Part shown: in pieces, positions 50,263 to 56,599 of the stretch
Position numbering within the stretch: position 1 is the stretch's first letter
How the letters are laid out: every line of letters starts with the position of its first letter
Origin: Actinomycetales bacterium
GTDB lineage: Bacteria; Actinomycetota; Actinomycetes; Actinomycetales; Dermatophilaceae
Assembly: GCA_016710645.1 (NCBI GenBank)
Contig: JADJVI010000057.1
Span: forward strand, 1 to 56,599
DNA length: 56,599 nucleotides
Direction: 5' to 3'
Translations under genes and position numbers: made by a program
The notes under the pieces: generated by a model
Database searches by the model: none
What the model was told of the DNA's origin: nothing
The model's input: the letters and a program-made list of their open reading frames with translations, nothing else

Positions 50263-51567
50263 ATGTCCGCCATGTATCTCGAATCCGCCGACGAAGCCCT
50301 GCACTGGTCACTCGACGAATTGCGCGCCCGCCAACTCGAACGGGTCCAGGACACCGTCCGGCGGTGCTACGAGAATGTCGCGCACTATCGGCAGGCCTTC
50401 GATGCCGCGGGAGCGCATCCGGACGACCTGCGCGAGCTCTCCGACCTGAGCCGATTCCCTTTCACCGACAAGCACACGCTGCGGTCCAACTATCCGTTCG
50501 GGATGTTCGCGGTGCCGCGCGAGGATGTCGTGCGGATCCACGCCAGCAGCGGCACGACCGGCCAGCCGACGGTCGTGGGGTACACCATCGAGGACATCGA
50601 CCGGTGGGCCGACCTCATGGCCCGCTGCCTTTACGTCGGGGGCGTGCGCAAGGGCGATGTCTTCCACAACATCTCCGGCTATGGCCTGTTCACCGGCGGC
50701 CTCGGGGTGCACTACGGCGCCGAGCGGCTCGGGTGCAGCGTCGTGCCGATCAGTGGGGGCATGACCGAGCGCCAGGTGCAGCTCATCCGGGACTTCGCCC
50801 CGCGCGCGGTGCACTGCACGCCGAGCTACTTCGTCGCCGTGCTCGATCACATGGAGCGCGTCGGCATCGACCCGCGCGAGACGTCGATCAAGGTCGCGAT
50901 GTTCGGCGCCGAGCCGTGGACCTATGCCATGCGCGACTCGATCGAGGCCCGCGCCGGCTTGAAGGCCCAGGACCTCTTCGGGTTGTCCGAACTCATCGGG
51001 CCCGGCGTCGCGAGCGAGTCGATCGAGACCCGCGACGGGCTCACCGTGTGGGAGGACCACTTCTACCCCGAGATCGTCGACCCGCAGACCCTTCAGCCAG
51101 TGCCGGACGGCCAGCCGGGCGAGCTCGTGCTGACCAGCCTCACCAAGCAGGCCTTCCCGGTCGTGCGCTATCGCACCAAGGACCTCACCCGACTGCTGCC
51201 CGGCACGATCTATCCGACGATGCGCCACATGGAGAAGATCACCGGCCGCACCGACGACATGATGATCATTCGCGGGGTCAACGTCTTCCCGACCCAGATC
51301 GAGGAGATCATCCTCAAGGAGCCCGGCCTGGGCCCCTACTTCCAGTGCATCCTCACCCAGCCGGGCGCGATGACCGAGCTCACCGTCGTCGTTGAGACCC
51401 ACCACCACGAGAGCGACGAGGTCAAGAACTCGCTCGCCGACGACCTGCGCCATCAGATCAAGAACCGCGTCGGCACCACCGCGATCATCGAGGTGCGCGA
51501 GCCGGGTGGCATCGAACGCTCAGTCGGCAAGGCCCGCCGGATCGTTGACAAGCGCCCCAAGCACTGA
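50263..51567 (+). CDS. paaK: Phenylacetate-CoA ligase
   Basis: 434 residues from ATG 50263; ATG 50272 is also possible, and no clear ribosome site decides it. Activates phenylacetate to phenylacetyl-CoA with ATP, via the acyl-adenylate. AMP-binding P-loop IHASSGTTGQPTVVGYTIED, FHNISGYGLFTGGLGVHYGA, VAMFGAEPWTYAMRDSIEA, LFGLSELIGPGVASESIE, RYRTKDLTRLLPGTIYPTMR and RTDDMMIIRGVNVFPTQIEE, all as in PaaK, with the C-terminal Lys in SVGKARRIVDKRPKH. It follows the transporter on the same strand, 165 bases away. With paaN and paaH it makes a partial phenylacetate set; the ring epoxidase genes (paaABCDE) are not in the window. Confidence 0.94.
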   Translation: MSAMYLESADEALHWSLDELRARQLERVQDTVRRCYENVAHYRQAFDAAGAHPDDLRELSDLSRFPFTDKHTLRSNYPFGMFAVPREDVVRIHASSGTTGQPTVVGYTIEDIDRWADLMARCLYVGGVRKGDVFHNISGYGLFTGGLGVHYGAERLGCSVVPISGGMTERQVQLIRDFAPRAVHCTPSYFVAVLDHMERVGIDPRETSIKVAMFGAEPWTYAMRDSIEARAGLKAQDLFGLSELIGPGVASESIETRDGLTVWEDHFYPEIVDPQTLQPVPDGQPGELVLTSLTKQAFPVVRYRTKDLTRLLPGTIYPTMRHMEKITGRTDDMMIIRGVNVFPTQIEEIILKEPGLGPYFQCILTQPGAMTELTVVVETHHHESDEVKNSLADDLRHQIKNRVGTTAIIEVREPGGIERSVGKARRIVDKRPKH

Positions 51568-51572
51568 CAGAG

Positions 51573-51658
51573 CCGGTATGCCGTGCCGCCTCCCGTCGCG
51601 CGGCCGGGGCTGCCCGGCCGGAGGCAGCGGCGGGAGGTGACCGGACGGCATACCCTCG
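51573..51658. repeat. Nested imperfect inverted repeat between paaK and galE
   Basis: The outer ends are GGTATGCCGT (about 51576) and ACGGCATACC (about 51646). Inside lie CCTCCCG paired with CGGGAGG, and in the centre CGGCCGGG paired with CCCGGCCG around a 3-base loop. It fills almost the whole 95-base gap and may form a long cruciform or RNA stem that ends paaK transcription. Confidence 0.55.
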
Positions 51659-51662
51659 GGGC

Positions 51663-52685
51663 ATGCGAGTTCTCGTGAGCGGGGGGGCCGGGTATATCGG
51701 CTCGCACACCGTCATCCGGCTGGTCGCGGCGGGGCACGACGTCGTCGTCGTCGACTCCTTCGCCAACAGCAAGCCCGCGGTCGTCGGGCGCATCGAATCG
51801 CTCATCGGGGGCGAGCTGGAGGTGCACGCCTTCGACCTCACCGACAAGGACAAGACCGAGCACCTGCTGGCGAGTATGCCGTTCGACGCGGTCATCCACT
51901 TCGCCGGGCTGAAGGCGGTGGGCGAGAGCGTCGAGCAGCCGCTGGAGTATTACGAGAACAACCTCGAATCGACGTTTTCGCTGGTCAGAGCGATGCGACG
52001 GCACGGCTGCGGGCTGCTGGTCTTCTCCTCGTCGGCGACGGTCTATGGGCCAGACGCGCCGCTGCCCTATCGCGAGGACTACGAGCCGCTGGTCGCGACC
52101 AATCCCTATGGGCGCACCAAGGTGATGATCGAGCACGTGCTGCGCGACGTCGCCCACATCGACGAGTCGTTCAAGGTGGCCCTGCTGCGCTACTTCAACC
52201 CGGTCGGCGCGCATCCGTCCGGCACCATCGGCGAGGACCCGCAGGGCATCCCCAACAACCTGCTGCCGTTCGTTGCGCAGGTCGCGGTGGGGCGGCGGGA
52301 GAAGCTGGCGGTTTTCGGTGGCGACTACCCGACGGCCGACGGCACGTGCGAGCGGGACTACATCCACGTGGAGGATCTGGCAGCCGGGCATGTGGCGGCG
52401 TTGACGGCCCTGGCGGCATCCCCCGAGAGGGTGCGGACCTGGAACCTCGGCACCGGCACCCCGACATCGGTCCTGGAGGTCATCGCGGCCTTCGAGCGGG
52501 CCAGCGGGCGGCCGATCCCCTACGAGATCGTGGGGCGGCGCGCGGGCGACCTGGCCCAGACATGGGCCGACGCGAGCCGGGCAGCTGACGAATTGGGTTG
52601 GCGAGCAACGAAATCCATCGACGACATGTGCGCTGACGCGTGGCGCTGGCAGAGTCAGAACCCCCTGGGCTACCCCGACGCCTGA
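51663..52685 (+). CDS. galE: UDP-glucose 4-epimerase
   Basis: A 340-residue NAD-dependent epimerase making UDP-galactose from UDP-glucose. MRVLVSGGAGYIGSHTVIRL (NAD site), HFAGLKAVGESVEQPLEYYE, FSSSATVYGPD (catalytic Ser), NPYGRTKVMIEHVL (YxxxK), LRYFNPVGAHPSGTIGEDPQ, GTCERDYIHVEDLAAGHV and WNLGTGTPTSVLEVI. Full length. There is no gal operon neighbour; UDP-galactose probably feeds cell-wall or exopolysaccharide synthesis. A GGCATACC word follows its stop. Confidence 0.96.
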   Translation: MRVLVSGGAGYIGSHTVIRLVAAGHDVVVVDSFANSKPAVVGRIESLIGGELEVHAFDLTDKDKTEHLLASMPFDAVIHFAGLKAVGESVEQPLEYYENNLESTFSLVRAMRRHGCGLLVFSSSATVYGPDAPLPYREDYEPLVATNPYGRTKVMIEHVLRDVAHIDESFKVALLRYFNPVGAHPSGTIGEDPQGIPNNLLPFVAQVAVGRREKLAVFGGDYPTADGTCERDYIHVEDLAAGHVAALTALAASPERVRTWNLGTGTPTSVLEVIAAFERASGRPIPYEIVGRRAGDLAQTWADASRAADELGWRATKSIDDMCADAWRWQSQNPLGYPDA

Positions 52686-52990
52686 GCGGGCCCGGCATAC
52701 CGGTCTGCATTGTGGCTTTCCGGGCCCTGCCACTCCCTGCCCTCGTCCATCTGGGCGTACCCCCCGGGGTATTTGTGTCTCGTTGGTCACACGTTCGTGC
52801 TCAGCGCCACCAAGCGCTCAGTTTGCAGGAGTACGTTGCCAATTGGCGGTTCCGATGCGGGGAGCCTGCCGTGCACAACAGCACAGGATTACTGAGCACC
52901 ACCACTGAGCACCAATCACTGAGCACCACTTACTGAGCATCACTTCAGAGGGCTCGACGAGTCCTCGTTCACGGGGAGCATCACGTCACC
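52686..52990 (+). promoter_or_regulatory. Gene-free leader region before cydA
   Basis: 305 bases. One GGCATACC word lies just after galE. 52745-52860 has lower GC (TATTTGTGTCTCGTTGGTCA and onward) and is the likeliest promoter zone. A four-fold direct repeat (52891-52945) lies right before the gene. I see no short gene. Confidence 0.45.
52891..52945 (+). repeat. Four tandem ACTGAGCACCA repeats upstream of cydA
   Basis: Units begin at 52891, 52904, 52918 and 52932, with spacing 13, 14 and 14 bases: ACTGAGCACCACC, ACTGAGCACCAATC, ACTGAGCACCACTT, ACTGAGCATCACTT. The block ends 45 bases before the ATG and so lies in the untranslated leader or over the promoter. It could be a regulator array for oxygen or redox control of cyd, or a neutral tandem repeat. 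Confidence 0.6.
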
Positions 52991-54424
52991 ATGAATGCGC
53001 TCGACCTGGCGCGCTGGCAGTTTGCCATCACGACCGTCTACCACTTCCTTTTCGTCCCGATCACCATCGGGCTCACCGCGCTCATCGCCATCATGCAGAC
53101 CTTCTGGTACCGCGGCGGCGACGAGCGGTGGCTGCGCCTCACCAAGTTCTTCGGCAAGTTGTTCATGATCAACTTCGCCCTCGGCCTGGTGACCGGCATC
53201 GTCCAGGAGTTCCAGTTCGGCATGAACTGGAGCCTTTACTCGCGCTTCGTCGGCGACATCTTCGGTGCGCCGCTGGCGTTCGAGGCGCTGCTGGCCTTCT
53301 TCCTCGAGTCGACCTTCCTGGGCCTGTGGATCTTCGGCTGGGACCGCCTGCCGCGCAAGATCCACCTGGCCTCGATCTGGCTGGTCCACCTCGGCACGGT
53401 GTTCTCGGCGTTCTTCATCCTCGCGGCAAACTCGTTCATGCAGAACCCGGTTGGCTACACGTTCAACCCCACGACCAACCGTGCCGAGCTCAGTGACTTC
53501 CTCGCGGTGCTCACCAACGAGGTCCAGCTCGTCACCTTCCCGCACGTGCTCATGGGTGCCTACATGACCGCAGGCGGCTTCCTCATGGGCATCGCGCTCT
53601 ACCACCTGCGCCGTCAGGCCCTCGACAACGGCCCTGACGTCTCGATGTACCGCAAGGCCGTTCGCCTGGGCGCCGTGGTGTCGCTGGTCGCGAGCCTGGG
53701 CGTCATCGTCTCCGGCGACCTGCAGGGCAAGGTCATGACGACCTACCAGCCGATGAAAATGGCTGCGGCAGAGGCGCTTTACGAGACCCGCAGCAACGCG
53801 CCGTTCTCCGTGCTGACCATCGGCGGCCTCGACGGCTCCACCGCTCGCCCGATCATCGAGGTGCCCGGCCTGCTGTCCTTCCTCGGCACCGGCAGCTTCA
53901 GCGGCGAGATCAAGGGCATCAACGACCTGCAAGCCTCGTATGCCGCGAAGTACGGCACCGCCGAACTCACCAAGAGCGCCAGCTACGTCCCGACGATCTG
54001 GCTGACGTACTGGAACTTCCGACTCATGATGGGCGCCGGATTCCTCACCATGATCTTCGCGGCGATGGCGCTGTGGAAGACCCGCGGCGAGGGCGTCGTC
54101 ACTGGCGGGATCTGGAAGCACATCGCGATCTGGACGCCGCTGCTGCCGGTCATGGCCAACTCGTTCGGCTGGATCTTCACCGAGGTCGGCCGCCAGCCGT
54201 GGATCGTCAACGGCATGATGACGACCGCCACCGGCGTCTCCTCGACGGTCGGCGCGAGCAGCGTCCTGATCAGCATGGTCATCTTCACGCTGCTCTACGG
54301 CGCCCTCGCGGTGGTCGAGGTCAAGCTGCTGCTGCGCTACATCAAGCCCGGAGCCGTGCCCGTGGCCGCGCCGATCGACCCGGCCGACCGCTCGGACGAC
54401 GCGCCTCTGGTGTTCGCCTACTGA
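52991..54424 (+). CDS. cydA: Cytochrome bd ubiquinol/menaquinol oxidase subunit I
   Basis: A 477-residue membrane oxidase subunit with nine helices and three hemes. The first helix holds the heme ligand His18 (FAITTVYHFLFVPITIG). The second ligand is in LVTFPHVLMGAYMTAGGF. The short Q-loop begins GDLQGKVMTTYQPMKMAAAE, and the conserved NSFGWIFTEVGRQPWIVNG follows near residue 390. The Q-loop is the short actinobacterial type. Reduces O2 to water with quinol at high affinity, used at low oxygen. Start ATG 52991. The gene itself is intact, while its partners downstream are broken in frame. Confidence 0.96.
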   Translation: MNALDLARWQFAITTVYHFLFVPITIGLTALIAIMQTFWYRGGDERWLRLTKFFGKLFMINFALGLVTGIVQEFQFGMNWSLYSRFVGDIFGAPLAFEALLAFFLESTFLGLWIFGWDRLPRKIHLASIWLVHLGTVFSAFFILAANSFMQNPVGYTFNPTTNRAELSDFLAVLTNEVQLVTFPHVLMGAYMTAGGFLMGIALYHLRRQALDNGPDVSMYRKAVRLGAVVSLVASLGVIVSGDLQGKVMTTYQPMKMAAAEALYETRSNAPFSVLTIGGLDGSTARPIIEVPGLLSFLGTGSFSGEIKGINDLQASYAAKYGTAELTKSASYVPTIWLTYWNFRLMMGAGFLTMIFAAMALWKTRGEGVVTGGIWKHIAIWTPLLPVMANSFGWIFTEVGRQPWIVNGMMTTATGVSSTVGASSVLISMVIFTLLYGALAVVEVKLLLRYIKPGAVPVAAPIDPADRSDDAPLVFAY

Positions 54425-54493
54425 CCGCCGCCTGCTGACCTCCCACTACAGACCACCTCCGACTTACAGACCATCTCTGGATCGAGACCTTGC

Positions 54494-55585
54494 CATGACC
54501 CGGCCTCTCAGCCCTCCAGCTCGTCTGGTTCCATCCTCATCGCCGTGCTGTGGATCGGCTACCTCACCCTCGAAGGCTTCGACTTCGGGGTGGGGATGCT
54601 GTTGCCGATCCTCGGCCGCGCCAAGAGCACCGCCCCTGCCGACCTCGCCGACGCCGAGAAGCGCAAGCGGGTCATGCTCAACACCATCGGCCCCCGGTGT
54701 GGGACGGCAACGAGGGTGGGTGCTCACCGCCGGGGGCACCACCTTCGCGGCCTTCCCGCAGTGGTACGCCACGCTGTTCTCCGGCTTCTACCTCGCCCTG
54801 GCCCTCATCCTCGTCGCGCTCATCCTGCGCGGCATGGGGAGCTGGACTACCGCCACAAGGTCAGCGACGACACCTGGCGCAAGCGCTGGGACCTCTCCCG
54901 ATCACCGGCGGCTCCTTCCTCGCAGCCCCTGCTGAGCCCAGGGCGTCAGCCTGACCAACATCGTCCACGGCACCCCGATCAGCCCAACCCGACGGTCGCC
55001 GGTGACTACATCTTCGACGGCACGCTCTTCACCCTGCTCGGCCCGTGCCGCTGCTCGGTAGGCTGACCTTCGTGGCCCTCTTCACTCACCCCTGGCGCCT
55101 TCTTCATCGCCCTCAAGACCGACGGCGCGATCCGGCACGAGGCCCGCGCGCTCGCTGCATCCGCGTCGGCCTGGCAGGCGCTGTGTTGGCCGTTGCGCTC
55201 CTGTTGCTCATCGGGCTCAAGCACTGCTCGCTGGTCTTCTGGATCGGCACCGCGATCGCGGCTGTCGCGCTCCTCGCGGGCATCGCGATGGCGACCAAGG
55301 CCCGCGAGGGCTGGGCGTTCATCGGCACCTTCGCCCGCGATCGCGTTCGCGGTCGCGGCCTACTTCCGGGCACTCTTCCCGAACGCCATGCCCTCGACGC
55401 TCGGAGACGCGCAGTCGCTGACCCTGGCCGCCGCGTCGAGCACGCCGACGACGTTGACGATCATGACCTGGGCCGCCGCGATCTTCACCCCGATCGTGCT
55501 GCTCTACACCAGGTGGACCTACTGGGTGTTCCGCAAGCGCCTGGCCGTCCACCACATCCCCGAACTTTCAGTGGCCATCCACTAG
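54494..55585 (+). pseudogene. cydB: Cytochrome bd oxidase subunit II, broken by several frame changes
   Basis: Stitched across frames, the product is a normal CydB: IAVLWIGYLTLEGFDFGVGM (the quinol oxidase II start), then LPILGRAKSTAPADLADAEK, FAAFPQWYATLFSGFYLALA, then pieces around ELDYRHKVSDDTWRKRWD, NPTVAGDYIFDGTLFTLLG, and a last run FAVAAYFRALFPNAMPSTLG and IMTWAAAIFTPIVLLYTRWT. Frame changes near 54525, 54700, 54838, 54895, 54985, 55050, 55100, 55160 and 55340 are too many for recent gene loss with such well-kept protein pieces, so low-quality sequence is the likely cause. Position directly after cydA supports the identity. Confidence 0.85.
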
Positions 55586-55684
55586 TCGGTTCGGGCCCAG
55601 CGGTCCGCACGCTCACGGACCGGCCGGCTCGCTCTGCTCACGCTCACTGCTGACCACTGCTGGTCACGTCTGGATACTCCTGTC

Positions 55685-56599
55685 ATGCGCCCGGTCGATC
55701 CCCGCCTGCTTCGCGCCTTCCCCGAGGTCCGCCAGATCCTGACGGGCCTCGGGGCTGTCGGCATCGGCCAAGGCCTCATCGCGGTCGGTCAGGCGCTGGC
55801 GGTCAGCCACCTCGTCGTCGCGGTCGTCGCGTCCCTCACCTCGGCCTCCACGGCCTCCACCGGCTCCGGTATGCCGTCGCCCTCTCCCTCCGAGACCGCC
55901 TCCTCGTCAGCATCGGGTATGCCGTGGGGTCACCTCCCGCTTGCTTGCTCCACTGGGTTGGGTGGCCCTGGTCTTCGCCCTCCGGGCGGGGCTGGGAAGC
56001 CGTGGCTGAGCTGGGAGCCGCGCCGGGCCGGCCATACGAGTCTCTGCTGATGTTGCGCGAGCGACTCCTGGCGCGCTGGCTGGCCGGGCCCCTAGACGAT
56101 GCCCCGATCCCAACACCGCCACCACCCTGGCGACCCCAGGGCGTCACGAGCATCGAACCCTACCTCTGTGGCGCGGGTCCTGCCTGCCATGGTGGGCGCA
56201 GTTGTGCTGCCGGTCTTCGTCGTCGTGACCATTGCGACCCTCGACCCGGGTCAGCGCGCTCATCGTCGGCTCACCGTGCCGCTGCTACCGGTTTTCGCAC
56301 GCTGATCCCGGCAAGGCGACCGAGGATCAAACCGCCCGGCGCTGGCGCGCGATGGCGAGTCTGTCCGGGCGCTTCCTCTCGACGCCGCGGTGCGCGGGCT
56401 GCCGACGCTGGTGTCCTAGCGGTCGGGCCTGGCGTCAGGCGGGGACGATCCGCGAGGTGGGCGAGCGCCATCGAGGTGATTCAAACGTGCCAGACGCTGC
56501 GGGCTGGCCTTCTTAGCGTCGGCGGCGCTGGGTTGCTCGCCTCGATCTCGGTGGCGATCGTGGTGACCCGTGGGGTTGCGGTTGACCAACGGGACCATG
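55685..56599 (+). pseudogene. cydD: ABC exporter CydD (heme/thiol, cytochrome bd assembly), 5' part, frame-broken
   Basis: ATG 55685 opens MRPVDPRLLRAFPEVRQILT, the normal start of actinobacterial CydD, then helix 1 and a low-complexity Ser/Pro/Ala insert (about 55850-55920, with two GTATGCCGT words). Later pieces in other frames fit the transmembrane half: LARWLAG, VARVLPAMVGAVVLPVFVVV (near 56170-56240), SALIVG, and QTARRWRAMASLSGRFL with TIREVGERHR. The ATPase half lies beyond the window. CydDC exports thiols and is needed to build cytochrome bd. As in cydB, the frame breaks are dense toward the end of the sequence and probably technical. Confidence 0.75.

Larger units (their letters stand above)
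4478..55927. repeat. Dispersed 10-base word GGTATGCCGT (core GTATGCC), about 85 copies
   Basis: By eye I count close to 85 copies of GTATGCC or its complement, both orientations in similar number, the first near 4478 and the last near 55917. With about 69% GC a random 7-mer of this composition would be expected about six times. Most copies extend to GGTATGCCGT. Inside genes they are read as Tyr-Ala-Val, Gly-Met-Pro, Gly-Ile-Pro or Thr-Ala-Tyr and use the rare codons TAT and ATA. Five perfect paired copies form hairpins (12278, 20283, 36001, 43775, 47092). None was seen in 1-4477. Confidence 0.85.

Noticed and set aside
4478..55927. CRISPR-like interpretation of the repeated GGTATGCCGT word
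   Set aside because: Copies are irregularly spaced, only 7-10 bases long, and lie mostly within genes; there is no repeat-spacer pattern and no cas gene.

Overview
The window is very GC-rich DNA from an actinomycete, most likely of the Micrococcales (Intrasporangiaceae/Dermatophilaceae-like). That placement is inference. It rests on a mycothiol-type DinB enzyme, a WXG100/DUF1023 operon, a FadE5-type acyl-CoA dehydrogenase, a CopD-CtaG fusion, a Bkd-type ketoacid dehydrogenase and a cydABD locus. One short word, GGTATGCCGT (core GTATGCC), recurs about every 650 bases on both strands, in genes and between them. No rRNA, tRNA or CRISPR array was seen.

Layout. 1-4021 (minus): exopolysaccharide genes (sugar transferase, glycosyltransferase 2, chain-length protein, flippase), with several reading-frame breaks. 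4294-8862: glycerate kinase, carbamate kinase, an aminotransferase and a glyoxylate/hydroxypyruvate reductase, which fit glyoxylate/glycerate metabolism. 8928-12229: a membrane protein, a possible carbonic-anhydrase-like protein and RNA ligase RtcB. 12317-15149: a small-helical-protein / DUF1023 hydrolase / lipoprotein operon. 15367-17235: acyl-CoA dehydrogenase.

18022-22733 is the most interesting region. A two-HTH regulator is followed by a SpoIIM-family membrane protein, a small membrane protein, an ABC ATPase, its permease, and an 87-residue hydrophobic peptide ending in Trp. This is the gene set of a circular (head-to-tail) bacteriocin, here in an actinomycete.

22780-34579: acyltransferase, C-N hydrolase, a Pro-rich membrane protein, CopD-CtaG, a DinB-family enzyme, a DHA2 exporter with a MarR regulator, and an MFS/FAD-monooxygenase pair joined across a 29-base G homopolymer. 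34720-43738: a DUF4143 ATPase behind three TGTACA repeats spaced exactly 23 bp, a secreted protein, the E2/E1beta/E1alpha operon, an AbiEi/DUF559-type protein, a HisC-type aminotransferase and a small membrane protein. 43914-51567: phenylacetate genes (paaN, a 3-hydroxyacyl-CoA dehydrogenase, paaK) around a polar amino-acid ABC transporter. 51663-56599: galE, cydA, then badly frame-broken cydB and cydD.

Reading-frame breaks are concentrated at both window ends and lie in or near short homopolymers in the middle, so I treat most as sequence errors. Long inverted repeats mark many gene ends. They form two groups: hairpins built from the GGTATGCC word, and a 50-bp palindrome with TTTTGGTGTGG ends found three times.
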